DNA of 17,348 bases from CAZVIJ01 sp964626735 (GCA_964626735.1 CAZVIJ010000041.1:1-17348), one strand, 5' to 3'; positions 1-7,175 are shown, counted from the first letter of the stretch. Translations and numbers: made by a program. Notes: generated by a model from the letters alone, not told the origin.

Positions 1-414
1 CTTGGGATTCGTCATCAAACCTTTAGTACCGAGGGTTCTACCCAATCGCGCGATTTTAGGCATTACTGAAGGAGTAGCGATTACAACATCGAAATCCAAC
101 CAGTTCTCGTCGCCGATCTTCTTAATCATATCGTCGAGACCCGCGTAATCTGCTCCTGCTGCTTTTGCCTTAGCGGCATCAGCATCTTCTGCAAGAACGA
201 GTACCCTCGTCGTTGCGCCGAACGAGTTCGGATAGGTAACCGATACTTTGTACGGCTGTGGATTCTTATTGGATCGAGAGATTGCGATCTTAAGCTCGAT
301 AGCTTGATCGAATTTGTAGGGGCTGTTCGAGCATGCTGCCTCGAGGTACGTCTTAAGATCAGAAGCCTTGGATACCGTCTCTTGAATCTTTTTGTAATTC
401 TTTGAACGTTTCAT
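1..414 (-). CDS. rplA: 50S ribosomal protein L1 (N-terminal part, runs off left edge)
   Basis: Ribosomal protein uL1 binds 23S rRNA at the L1 stalk and in many bacteria represses its own mRNA. Translating the minus strand from the ATG at 414-412 gives about 138 residues without a stop to the window edge. They include the L1 hallmarks: an N-terminal basic segment (KRSKNYKKIQE), the strand with TRVLVLAEDADAAKAKAAGADY, broken here as TRVLVLAED and AKAAGADYAG, and the FDVVIATPSVMPKIARLGR/LGTKGLMTNPK block that in most L1 proteins reads LG.RGLMPNPK. The start codon shares its A with the TAA stop of rplK (TAATG), so the two are translationally coupled, and an AGAAGG just upstream is one of the few plausible Shine-Dalgarno sites in the window. 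Some CPR lineages lack L1, so its presence here is informative. The C-terminal half is outside the window. Confidence 0.95.
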   Translation of the reverse strand, partial: MKRSKNYKKIQETVSKASDLKTYLEAACSNSPYKFDQAIELKIAISRSNKNPQPYKVSVTYPNSFGATTRVLVLAEDADAAKAKAAGADYAGLDDMIKKIGDENWLDFDVVIATPSVMPKIARLGRTLGTKGLMTNPK

Positions 415-822
415 TATCCTTCTACCTCCAATCCCATGTTTTTTGCGGTACCTTCGATGATCTTCATTGCTGCTTCGATATCGAGGGCGTTGAGATCGTT
501 GAATTTCTTCTCGGCAATTTCCCTGAGCTGATCTCGCGTGATTTTGCCGATCTTGTTCTTATTCGGAACTCCAGAACCCTTGTCGACCTTTGCTGCCTTC
601 TTGAGAAGCTCAGATGCGGGGGGAGTCTTCAAAACGAAAGTATATGAACGGTCATCATAAACCGTAATTACCATAGGTATAACCATATCACCCATGCTTG
701 CAGTCGCGTCGTTGAAGTCTTTGCAAACCTGGCCAATATTGACACCCGTTGCTCCAAGTGCTGGTCCGATTGGCGGTGCTGGCGTCATCTTTCCGGCTGG
801 GGCTTGTNNNNNNNNNNGCCAT
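414..822 (-). CDS. rplK: 50S ribosomal protein L11, interrupted by a scaffold gap near its N-terminus
   Basis: Ribosomal protein uL11 forms the GTPase-associated region of the large subunit with 23S rRNA. The readable part carries QAPAGKMTPAPPIGPALG (the N-terminal proline-rich L11 signature), the DRSYTFVLKTPPASELLKKA segment and the C-terminal DLNALDIEAAMKIIEGTAK helix. The ATG inside the readable stretch at 788 is internal: codons before it read Q-A-P-A-G-K, which belongs to L11. The true start is most likely the ATG at 822-820, followed by GC (Met-Ala, as in most L11) directly at the gap 808-817. The ten Ns cannot be the true length, since that would break the frame; the family spacing predicts about 27 missing bases. 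A TATAAT box lies ten bases before this ATG. The stop overlaps the rplA start by one base. Confidence 0.93.
808..817. other. Scaffold gap of 10 N inside rplK
   Basis: Ten Ns lie between the Met-Ala start codons and the QAPAGK segment of L11. Five bases (ATGGC), ten Ns and one base precede the CAA codon; 16 is not a multiple of three. L11 proteins usually have about 11 codons before this Gln, so the real gap is probably near 27 bases. The ten Ns are then a placeholder. Confidence 0.9.
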
Positions 823-832
823 TAGCTTACGG

Positions 833-838
833 ATTATA
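833..838 (-). promoter_or_regulatory. Probable -10 box for rplK-rplA
   Basis: The minus strand reads TATAAT here, followed by ten bases and then the rplK ATG at 822. Transcription would start about three bases before the start codon. No good -35 box is seen (TTCTTC at 17 bases). The box gives rplKA a transcript independent of the three inserted genes upstream. Confidence 0.55.
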
Positions 839-883
839 CTATAAAAAGCGCCCCAGAAGAAGCTATTAGCCTACCGCTGAGGA

Positions 884-1351
884 TCAGTCTATATCGTCAT
901 CGAGCTGGCGGCTTCCTATCCGGCCGGTAGTATCGTCTCCGGAATCGGCATCGCCATAGTTACGGCCTTCGGTCGTGTTGTCGTCCGATACTGCAAGCGT
1001 GGTATCGCCCCCGAACCCGCCTCCCGATCGATCTTCAGGNNNNNNNNNNTAGTTGATGCGCTCAAGGGCAGCTTGGTTTTCGACGACGATTCTATCGGCG
1101 TTTTTAGCGTTCGTGTCGGCGAATCCCGTTGTATCAACGACTCCCGGCTGTCCATCCGAATAGTCGTTGTCCATGTCGCGCTCATCTGACGATGTGGCAT
1201 CTCCCGGTACGTTAGTACCGGGGTCGCCAACGGTCGTACCGAGATCGTTACTGAACGTTTGAGGGTCGGATGATTGGGATGCTGGTACGACCAAGCCAGT
1301 GTTCGGGTCTATGCCAAAATTATTAGTTTGTGCATTATTGTCGTCAGCCAT
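884..1351 (-). CDS. Disordered acidic protein of unknown function, coupled to the stress-protein gene
   Basis: I do not recognise a family. The protein is about 155 residues, very rich in Asp, Gly, Thr, Asn and Ser, with almost no hydrophobic core and no predicted membrane segment. It begins MADDNNAQTNNFG and ends with an acidic QLDDDID tail, so it should be intrinsically disordered and hydrophilin-like. The same composition continues on both sides of a ten-N gap (1040-1049), which suggests one reading frame, although the true gap length is unknown. Its ATG lies inside the last codons of the upstream stress-protein gene (8-base overlap, ATGGCTGA), so translation is coupled and the two products probably act together. 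The overlapping frame at 916-1230 is Arg/Thr-rich shadow sequence and is not favoured. A stress or desiccation role is inference from composition and the neighbour only. Confidence 0.7.
   Translation of the reverse strand: MADDNNAQTNNFGIDPNTGLVVPASQSSDPQTFSNDLGTTVGDPGTNVPGDATSSDERDMDNDYSDGQPGVVDTTGFADTNAKNADRIVVENQAALERINXXXXPEDRSGGGFGGDTTLAVSDDNTTEGRNYGDADSGDDTTGRIGSRQLDDDID
1040..1049. other. Scaffold gap of 10 N inside the acidic protein gene
   Basis: Ten Ns interrupt the acidic protein gene after the codons for AALERIN. Reading through in the same frame keeps the acidic composition, so the true length may differ from ten only by multiples of three, or the agreement may be chance. Confidence 0.9.
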
Positions 1352-1892
1352 TGTTGTCAGGTGTGTTTACTTCGCGAATTTGGTCAGCACCGTTATTTTG
1401 CAAGATGTCCTTCGCTGCCATACCGGATGTATCCCGGACAGGAACTGCCAGTAGGACTGCACCTTGCTTAACCTGCTCTTCATAGAGACGAGCTTCCTCT
1501 TCGGGAAGGCCGAGCCCGACCAATGCTCCGACAAGGCCGCCTGCGAGTGCACCCGTTACTGCGCCGGATACCGTAGTTGCAGCTGCCCCTGAAAGGCCGA
1601 GTGCTGCTGCGATAGGCCCGCCGATCAATAGACCGCCAATGCCTGGTACCGCGATAGCGCCGATTCCGATAAGAAGACCAGCTAGCGCTCCAAGCGCGCC
1701 GCCTGTTGTGGCTCCTGACACTGCGCCTTCGGCTACGTTAGCCCCCGTGTTGTCAGCGACTTCGCGTCCTTCTTGGGTATCTTTGACGACTACGGAAATA
1801 TCCTTGGCGTCATAGCCAGTATCTTTTAATTGATTAATTGCGTTCTCAGCTCTGGTTCTGTCTGAGAATGTTCCCAATACCATTGTGCTCAT
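1344..1892 (-). CDS. General stress protein-type protein with a glycine-zipper core
   Basis: The 182-residue protein starts with VLGTFSDRTRAENAINQLK and DISVVVKD, a ferredoxin-like half typical of the YflT/general-stress and related families (residues 4-37). Residues 50-128 form a long Gly/Ala/Ile-rich hydrophobic segment with repeated small-residue spacing (GALGALAGLLIGIG, GGLLIGGPIAAALG, GALAGGLVGALVG). Residues 129-175 (EEEARLYEEQVKQGAVLLAV) form the second half, as in proteins where the two halves flank a membrane hairpin. The start is ATG 1892; a second ATG three codons on is possible. It lies downstream of the adenylate cyclase on the same strand, 77 bases away, and overlaps the acidic gene. 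The biochemical role of the family is not established; membrane association under stress is inference. Confidence 0.8.
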   Translation of the reverse strand: MSTMVLGTFSDRTRAENAINQLKDTGYDAKDISVVVKDTQEGREVADNTGANVAEGAVSGATTGGALGALAGLLIGIGAIAVPGIGGLLIGGPIAAALGLSGAAATTVSGAVTGALAGGLVGALVGLGLPEEEARLYEEQVKQGAVLLAVPVRDTSGMAAKDILQNNGADQIREVNTPDNNG

Positions 1893-1920
1893 AGAAATTT
1901 GATTCTTATATGTATAATTG

Positions 1921-1932
1921 CTAACCGGTTAG
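1921..1932. repeat. 12-bp perfect palindrome upstream of the stress-protein gene
   Basis: CTAACCGGTTAG is a perfect palindrome located 29 bases before the ATG of the stress-protein gene, in the 77-base spacer after the cyclase. AT-rich -10-like hexamers (TATACA at 1916-1911, TATAAG at 1910-1905, minus strand) lie between it and the gene, so it sits where an operator could act. It lacks a T-run, so it is a poor terminator. Confidence 0.4.
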
Positions 1933-1969
1933 ATAGGAGTGTTGTAGGCTGGTGTTACATACCTGATCG

Positions 1970-3283
1970 TTAGTACGTATTGGGAACCCTGTCAGTCAGG
2001 AAATAGGTCTGTGTCATCCCTTTTCCCTTGATTTTGATTTTTCTCCGTTTGAAGAATCGATACTTGCCGCTCATCGAGTCGTATACGTTCTCCGTAACTT
2101 GAATCTCGTTAACTTTGCCGTGAGATTCCATCCTGCTCGCCATATTGACGGTGTCGCCCCACAAGTCGTAGGTAAATTTCTTCGTTCCGATGACGCCGGC
2201 AATAACCGGACCGGAATTGATGCCGATTCGAATGTTGAACGATGTATTGTGGACGATGTTAAACCTGGTAAGCTCACGACGCATATCCAAAGCCATCTCG
2301 ATGATCGCTTCGCAATGGTCCTCCCGGTATAGCGGAGCACCGGCAACGGCCATATACGCATCTCCGATGGTCTTTATTTTCTCTATACCGTGTTTCTCTG
2401 CGAGAGAATCGAATATCGAGAAGATCTGGTTGAGCGTGGTGATAAGCTCCTCTGCGGTGAGTTTGGTTGAGAGCGAGGTAAATCCTTCCATATCGGCGAA
2501 GAGGACCGTTACATTGTCGAACTTTTGGGCGACGATCGTATCCTCGTTGCGTTTCAGCTGCTCCGCGATCGATTTCGGAAGGATATTCAGCAGGAGAGCC
2601 TCGGATTTATCCTGCTCCTTTCTGAGCAATCGATGTTCGCGGTTCAAAAAGAGCTTGGTGCGCTCGATGCGGAGAATATAATATAGCAAGAGAAACGATA
2701 GGGTAATGGCGAAAATGGAGAAATTCATGACGAACATCGCGATCGAAATTTCAGAAGGTACTTTTTGCGGGTGAATTATTCCGAGATTCTCGATAAACCC
2801 GAACGCGAGCGTGAATGTAATGTACCAGACGAGCCAGGGAAGGGACTCCTTGAAGCTGTAGAACATGACAGCCCCGATCGGGGCCATTATTGCCCATACA
2901 GCGATTCCGCTCGATGCGACGAAGCCTCCAAGCACGAATTGCAGGAGGAACGGGAATACGAGCATAATCAGGAGTCCGGAAAAACGCAGGAGCCTGAAAT
3001 TCTTGAGCTTCATGCCCGTAGACAAAAGAAGCGCGGAGAACACCATATGCATCAATGGTACGATTGCTACGCGCCGTAACCCGACCGAATAGTAGACCAG
3101 AACCCAAAAGGCAGGAAGAAACGTGATAGCCAAGGTCCCCATAAGCAGGGTCGATTTCCTTAACTTTTCTTCTTCAGAGTCGCTTGGTAGCGCTCCGTAA
3201 TTGATGAAGCGCTCGACGAGATCGTCGAACCAATCGGATAATGCTACGAAGAAAGGTTTTTTTCCATAGGGGGCAGAATCCAT
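1970..3283 (-). CDS. Membrane-bound class III adenylate cyclase
   Basis: Predicted to convert ATP to cAMP and pyrophosphate. From the ATG at 3283 it has 437 residues: a cytoplasmic N-terminus, six hydrophobic segments (about 46-66, 72-90, 99-119, 123-142, 149-166, 180-204), a linker helix with NILPKSIAEQL, then the cyclase domain (about 256-430). Both metal-binding aspartates are present (D264 in FADMEGFT, D308 in KTIGDAY). The substrate pair is K304 and D373 (YDLWGD), the combination expected for ATP rather than GTP, and the transition-state pair N380/R384 is present in NMASRME. So the enzyme should be active. A longer reading from TTG 3325 would begin in the T-tract of the nusG terminator and is rejected. 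It lies between nusG and the stress-protein gene. No cAMP-binding protein is seen in the window. Confidence 0.93.
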   Translation of the reverse strand: MDSAPYGKKPFFVALSDWFDDLVERFINYGALPSDSEEEKLRKSTLLMGTLAITFLPAFWVLVYYSVGLRRVAIVPLMHMVFSALLLSTGMKLKNFRLLRFSGLLIMLVFPFLLQFVLGGFVASSGIAVWAIMAPIGAVMFYSFKESLPWLVWYITFTLAFGFIENLGIIHPQKVPSEISIAMFVMNFSIFAITLSFLLLYYILRIERTKLFLNREHRLLRKEQDKSEALLLNILPKSIAEQLKRNEDTIVAQKFDNVTVLFADMEGFTSLSTKLTAEELITTLNQIFSIFDSLAEKHGIEKIKTIGDAYMAVAGAPLYREDHCEAIIEMALDMRRELTRFNIVHNTSFNIRIGINSGPVIAGVIGTKKFTYDLWGDTVNMASRMESHGKVNEIQVTENVYDSMSGKYRFFKRRKIKIKGKGMTQTYFLTDRVPNTY

Positions 3284-3285
3284 TT

Positions 3286-3312
3286 GATATACATGGTAAT
3301 CGTTTGCGTCAA
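3286..3312 (-). promoter_or_regulatory. Possible promoter for the cyclase gene
   Basis: On the minus strand, TTGACG (3312-3307) is followed after 15 bases by TATATC (3291-3286), ending two bases before the cyclase ATG at 3283. The -35 box is good, but the spacer is short and the start point would fall inside the coding region, so this is weak. It is offered because a terminator lies just upstream and the gene would otherwise depend on readthrough. Confidence 0.25.
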
Positions 3313-3321
3313 TTTTGGAAA

Positions 3322-3352
3322 GCAAAAATCCCCGCGGACGCAGGGATTATTT
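3322..3352 (-). terminator. Rho-independent terminator after nusG
   Basis: On the minus strand AATCCCTG (loop CGTCCG) CGGGGATT forms an 8-bp stem that can extend to 10 bp at 3348-3327, followed by TTT, GC and TTT. It begins 17 bases after the nusG stop. The plus strand also has a T-rich flank (TTATTTT), but no plus-strand gene ends here. It should end the secE-nusG transcript before the cyclase gene. Confidence 0.7.
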
Positions 3353-3365
3353 TGCCGTAATGAAC

Positions 3366-3905
3366 TTATTGCTTGACGATATGGGTAACATCCAGTTCGA
3401 CCGGAACTTCTCTTCCGAGGAATTGGATCATAACTTTTACCCGACCTTTATCCCTATCGATTTCGGTGATGGTGCCGGTGAAGTCTTTGAAGTCGCCTTG
3501 GGTAACCGTAACGACGTCACCTTCCATAATGTCGATTTTGTACGACGATTGCTTCTGTTGGCTAAACTCGATGATGCTTGTAACCTCAGCTTCGGTGAGT
3601 GGAGTAGGGCGCTTATCGGTACCTGCAAAGTTGGTAACTCCTTGTGTATCTCTGATAAGAGGCCATGTGCTATCGTCGAGATGCATCTTGACGAGGATGT
3701 AACCGGGGAATATCTTTTCCTTGACTGACTTCTTTTCTCCGCGCTTGATCGCTATCTTTTCCTGGGTAGGAACGAGAACCTCGGGAATCAACTCGGAAAT
3801 ACCGGTATTTTCTGCCCGTACCTTGATAAGGTCGGCGACCCGGTGCTCCTGGCCGGATATGCAGCTGATTACGTACCACCTAGCTTTTTTTTCGTTACTT
3901 TGCAT
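3366..3905 (-). CDS. nusG: Transcription termination/antitermination protein NusG
   Basis: NusG binds RNA polymerase, increases processivity and links it to Rho or the ribosome. The 179-residue protein has the NGN domain at about residues 9-107 (RWYVISCISGQEHRVADLI, FPGYILVKM at 66-74, and a VTNFAG.DKRPTPL region) and a C-terminal KOW domain at about 127-175 (GDVVTVTQGDFKDFTGTI, then FLGREVPVELD). Length and motif order are normal. The start ATG 3905 lies within the end of secE (11-base overlap), so the two are translationally coupled, and no Shine-Dalgarno is visible. The usual neighbours rplK-rplA are not directly downstream here; a terminator and three other genes come first. Confidence 0.97.
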   Translation of the reverse strand: MQSNEKKARWYVISCISGQEHRVADLIKVRAENTGISELIPEVLVPTQEKIAIKRGEKKSVKEKIFPGYILVKMHLDDSTWPLIRDTQGVTNFAGTDKRPTPLTEAEVTSIIEFSQQKQSSYKIDIMEGDVVTVTQGDFKDFTGTITEIDRDKGRVKVMIQFLGREVPVELDVTHIVKQ

Positions 3906-4194
3906 TTTTAATTATAACATTAAGTATCTTATCTAGTCCGAAATCGTACGCGAAGAGGATGCCGCTGAAAACGACGATAGAGAAGACGGTTATTCCCGTG
4001 TATTTTAGTGTATCGGAAAGTGACAGCCAGCTAACCCTACCGAGCTCGACGACTGCCCGCTTTACGGTTGCGTAATAGATGGCCCAAATGATGAATCCCA
4101 AGCAGAAGAGGAGGAACAGAATAAAGGTGACGGCGTACCCTCCGCTTAAGTCCTTGTTGAAGACGTTATGTATGAATTTCGTAGCAAGTTCCAT
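3895..4194 (-). CDS. secE: Preprotein translocase subunit SecE
   Basis: SecE clamps the SecY channel of the general secretion pathway. The 99-residue protein has two hydrophobic segments (about 20-43 and 64-84). Before the second lies the family signature ELGRVSWLSLSDTLKYT (residues 50-66), matching the usual E-L-x-K-V-x-W-P-S..E pattern, with Leu where Pro is usual in the WPS motif. The extra first transmembrane segment gives a longer protein than the minimal one-TM form. It is the first gene of the minus-strand block and is coupled to nusG. The start ATG 4194 lies six bases after a TATACT box, implying a leaderless mRNA. Confidence 0.95.
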   Translation of the reverse strand: MELATKFIHNVFNKDLSGGYAVTFILFLLFCLGFIIWAIYYATVKRAVVELGRVSWLSLSDTLKYTGITVFSIVVFSGILFAYDFGLDKILNVIIKNAK

Positions 4195-4200
4195 TATTCA

Positions 4201-4229
4201 AGTATATCATAAGGGATATAAAAGATAAA
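4201..4229 (-). promoter_or_regulatory. secE-nusG promoter, leaderless
   Basis: On the minus strand: TTTATC (4229-4224), a 17-base spacer, and an extended -10 (TGA then TATACT at 4206-4201). Six bases then separate the -10 box from the secE ATG, so the predicted transcription start is the A of the start codon. Confidence 0.65.
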
Positions 4230-4347
4230 AAGCCTGTACGATAGGCAAATAAGGCATGTCTTCCTGAGGGGGTGACATTATTATATAACATCCGCTTAGG
4301 TATTTATAGAGTGATTTCGAGTCCCTATTCTAGTATCATGGAATATT

Positions 4348-5982
4348 ATGAATAAGAAGAAGACCAAATTTATCTTCGTGTGCGGCGGCGTCCTTTCGGG
4401 ACTGGGCAAAGGTATTACGACTGCTTCAATCGGGCTGCTGCTCAAAAACAAAGGGTTCAAAGTAGGGGCTATTAAAATCGACCCGTATATCTCGATCGAT
4501 GCGGGGACCATGCGTCCTCAGGAACACGGAGAGGTCTTCGTAACGAGGGACGGCGGCGAAATCGACCAAGACCTCGGAAATTACGAGCGTTTCCTGCATG
4601 AAGATTTTACGAGGGACAACAATATTACGACCGGTAAGGTATACGCGCAGGTGATCGATAACGAGCGGAAGTTCGTCTACGGCGGAAGAGATGCGGAGTT
4701 TATCCCCGACATCATTAACGAGGTGAAACGAAGAATTTATCAGGTGAGCGAAGGCAAAGACTTCATGATGGTGGAAATCGGCGGCACCGTGGGGGATTTC
4801 GAGAATATCGCTTTCCTCATAGCTGCGCGGGAAGTCGGAAGAGAATTCGACTCGGCGTATATCATGGTAAGCTATGTTCCGTACTTGAGAAAAGTAGGTG
4901 AGCTGAAGACCAAGCCTACCCAGCATGCGGTCATGATGCTTAGGCAAGAGGGAATAGAACCGGATTTCATCGTTACGAGAGCGGAAGAACCCGTAGACGA
5001 GCCGAGGCTCGAAACTATTTCGAAACGTTGCTTCGTACCGCGCGAGCGGATATTCGATATCCCAGACCAAGATTCAATCTATAAAGTCCCGCAGGTCCTT
5101 GAAGAACAGGGATTCATCAACCGCCTTATGGAGTTCTTCGAGATAAAGCCAAGAGATACGACCGACGCACTGATTACGAAGTGGAACGATTTCGCTCGCT
5201 ATGCAACGAACGGCAAGGAGTTGCCTGTCGTCAACATCGGCGTCGTGGGAAAATACGTGAAGCACGGCAGCCATAGTCATAACGATACGTACATCAGCGT
5301 CCTCGAGGCTTTGAAGCATGCTGCCTATCCCAACAACGTTAAGCTTAACGTCGAAATGATCTCATCCGAAGATCTCAACGAGGAAAATTATCGAGAACGG
5401 CTTTCTCATCTTGACGGCATGGTTGTTCCGCAGGGGTGGGGATCGAGGGGTATCGAAGGCAAGCTTCTGGCGATAAAGTATGCACGCGAGAACGACGTAC
5501 CGTATCTTGGTTTATGCTACGGAATGCAAATGGCGGTTATCGAGTTTTCGAGAAACGTGCTCGGGCTGAAGGAGGCGAATACCGAGGAGGCTGCGCCCGA
5601 TTCGCCGGATAAAGTAATCCATTTGATGGAAGAGCAAAAAAAGCATATGACCGCAGGCCTGTACGGTGGAACGATCCGTCTCGGCGATTGGCCTTGCGTT
5701 CTTGTCAAGGGAACGAGGGCACACGAGATGTACGGGAAAGATGAAGTACTCGAAAGACACCGACATCGATACGAATTCAACAACGAGTATCGCGAGCGGC
5801 TCGAGAATGCTGGGTTGAAAGTATGCGGCATTTCTCCTGACGGCATGTTGGTTGAAATGGTAGAAATTCCCGGCCATCGCTTCTTTTACGGAACCCAGGC
5901 GCATCCGGAGTATAAATCGCGCCCGCTCGAACCCCATCCGGTTTTCGTTGAATTCATAAAATCAAGCAAATCTAAGGAATGA
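4348..5982 (+). CDS. pyrG: CTP synthase (glutamine hydrolysing)
   Basis: Converts UTP to CTP using ATP and glutamine. The 544-residue protein has the complete two-domain layout: an amidoligase domain with P-loop GGVLSGLGKG (residues 13-22), KIDPYISIDAGTM (43-55) and the GEVFVTRDGGEIDQDLGNYERF region (61-82), then a class I amidotransferase domain with nucleophile C390 in LGLCYGMQMA and the catalytic pair H519/E521 in AHPEYKSRP. The family loop usually reading PGGFGxRG is PQGWGSRG here (361-368), an unusual change near the oxyanion hole that keeps two glycines. The ATG at 4348 aligns with the normal CTPS N-terminus; the ATG at 4338 is out of frame and stops at once. No Shine-Dalgarno or strong promoter is clear in the 153-base divergent spacer shared with secE. 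Its stop overlaps the next gene (ATGA). Confidence 0.97.
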   Translation: MNKKKTKFIFVCGGVLSGLGKGITTASIGLLLKNKGFKVGAIKIDPYISIDAGTMRPQEHGEVFVTRDGGEIDQDLGNYERFLHEDFTRDNNITTGKVYAQVIDNERKFVYGGRDAEFIPDIINEVKRRIYQVSEGKDFMMVEIGGTVGDFENIAFLIAAREVGREFDSAYIMVSYVPYLRKVGELKTKPTQHAVMMLRQEGIEPDFIVTRAEEPVDEPRLETISKRCFVPRERIFDIPDQDSIYKVPQVLEEQGFINRLMEFFEIKPRDTTDALITKWNDFARYATNGKELPVVNIGVVGKYVKHGSHSHNDTYISVLEALKHAAYPNNVKLNVEMISSEDLNEENYRERLSHLDGMVVPQGWGSRGIEGKLLAIKYARENDVPYLGLCYGMQMAVIEFSRNVLGLKEANTEEAAPDSPDKVIHLMEEQKKHMTAGLYGGTIRLGDWPCVLVKGTRAHEMYGKDEVLERHRHRYEFNNEYRERLENAGLKVCGISPDGMLVEMVEIPGHRFFYGTQAHPEYKSRPLEPHPVFVEFIKSSKSKE

Positions 5983-7175
5983 ACGACATCAATATCATCA
6001 TTTGCCCTGATTGCGGCAAGTCCTTCCCGATAACGGAAGCGCTGTCCCATCAGCTCGAAGAGAAATACAAAAAAGATCTCGAGACTAAGCTGCTCTCGAA
6101 ACAGAAAGAAATCGAGGAACGTACGAATGCGTTGCTACAGCAGGAAAAGGTTAAGATTCTCGATGAAGCCATGAAGCAGGCGAAAGAATCTGCCGTACTC
6201 GAACTCGAAGACCTCAAGAAGCAGAACCTCGAGAAAGAGGAGAAGCTCAAGCAGGCGATGGAAGCTGAAATAAAGTTACGGCAAGAACGGCGAGAGCTTG
6301 AGGAGCAGAAAAAGTCGCTCGAACTGGAAGTCATACGAAAAGTTGACGAGGAGAAAAAGAAAATCGAGGAAACTATCCAAAAAGAGGTCGCCGATAAATT
6401 CAGGATACAGGAACTCGAGAATGTGAAGAAAATCCAGGATCTTCAGAAAGCGCTCGAGGAGGCGCAGCGAAAAGCCGCCGCAGGATCGGTACAAGTACGA
6501 GGTGAAGTTCAGGAACTGGATCTGGAAGAGCTGCTCAGGTCAAACTTCATCTACGACGAGATACGCGAAGTGCCCAAAGGTATCAACGGCGCGGACGTAA
6601 TACAGGAAGTCCGGGATAATCGGGGTAGGTCCTTCGGAACGATCGTATGGGAAAGCAAGCATACCAAGAACTTCAACGAAGGCTGGATAAGCAAGTTGAA
6701 GGACGATATGATTTTGGCAAAAGGCAAATGCGCGATTCTCGTATCAGAGACGCTGCCCGACGATATCGGCTCGTTCGCATGGAGAAACGGGGTTTGGGTT
6801 ACCGGGATGAACCATGTGCTCGAGTTGACGATGGTCTTGCGAATGAACCTAATCGAGATTCATCGGGTAGAGAAAATGAATGAAGGCAAGGGCGAGAAGA
6901 TGGAATTGGTCTACTCGTACTTGAGCAGCAATGAATTCAGGAACAAGATACAAGCGGTTGTCGAGACGTTCATAACGATGCGGACTGAACTAGACCAGGA
7001 AAAGCGCGCGTTTCAAAGAATTTGGTCGAACAGGGAAAAGCAGATTACGCGCATGGTGGAGAACACTGCTAATGTTATCGGGGACCTTCAGGGTATTCTT
7101 GGCGGATCGATGCCGCGCATCGAGGGAATGGACCTACCCGGTATCGGAATCGATTTACCGGGATTGGGCATCTAA
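5979..7175 (+). CDS. DUF2130 family protein: coiled coil plus putative nuclease-like domain
   Basis: The 398-residue protein has a short CPDCGKSF motif at its N-terminus (residues 9-16, half a zinc ribbon), then a long charged coiled coil (about 22-168, Glu/Lys/Gln-rich), then a globular domain typical of DUF2130 (about 180-345) with PKGINGADVIQEVRDNRGR and IVWESKHTKNFNEGWISKLK. The spacing of D206 and E225-x-K227 resembles the D...ExK core of PD-(D/E)xK nucleases; this is inference from motif only. The tail carries a near-duplicate, MDLPGIG followed by IDLPGLG. The function of the family is not settled. It overlaps pyrG by four bases and is co-transcribed with it, but I see no functional link. 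It meets the next gene tail to tail, sharing bases CTAA. Confidence 0.85.
   Translation: MNDINIIICPDCGKSFPITEALSHQLEEKYKKDLETKLLSKQKEIEERTNALLQQEKVKILDEAMKQAKESAVLELEDLKKQNLEKEEKLKQAMEAEIKLRQERRELEEQKKSLELEVIRKVDEEKKKIEETIQKEVADKFRIQELENVKKIQDLQKALEEAQRKAAAGSVQVRGEVQELDLEELLRSNFIYDEIREVPKGINGADVIQEVRDNRGRSFGTIVWESKHTKNFNEGWISKLKDDMILAKGKCAILVSETLPDDIGSFAWRNGVWVTGMNHVLELTMVLRMNLIEIHRVEKMNEGKGEKMELVYSYLSSNEFRNKIQAVVETFITMRTELDQEKRAFQRIWSNREKQITRMVENTANVIGDLQGILGGSMPRIEGMDLPGIGIDLPGLGI

Noticed and set aside
916..1230. Arg/Thr-rich reading frame overlapping the acidic protein
   Set aside because: It is a frame shadow: no start context, low-complexity composition from the acidic frame, and no coupling with neighbours.
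3284..3325. Longer cyclase start at TTG 3325
   Set aside because: It would begin inside the T-tract of the nusG terminator and adds 14 residues without family support; ATG 3283 fits better.
4228..4251. Hairpin with T-run upstream of secE as a terminator or attenuator
   Set aside because: On the minus strand the stem is only GCCT/AGGC with an internal mismatch, and it lies upstream of the predicted promoter start, so it would not act on the secE transcript.
4426..5070. Long minus-strand open frame inside pyrG
   Set aside because: It is the antisense of strongly conserved CTP synthase coding sequence and does not resemble a protein family.
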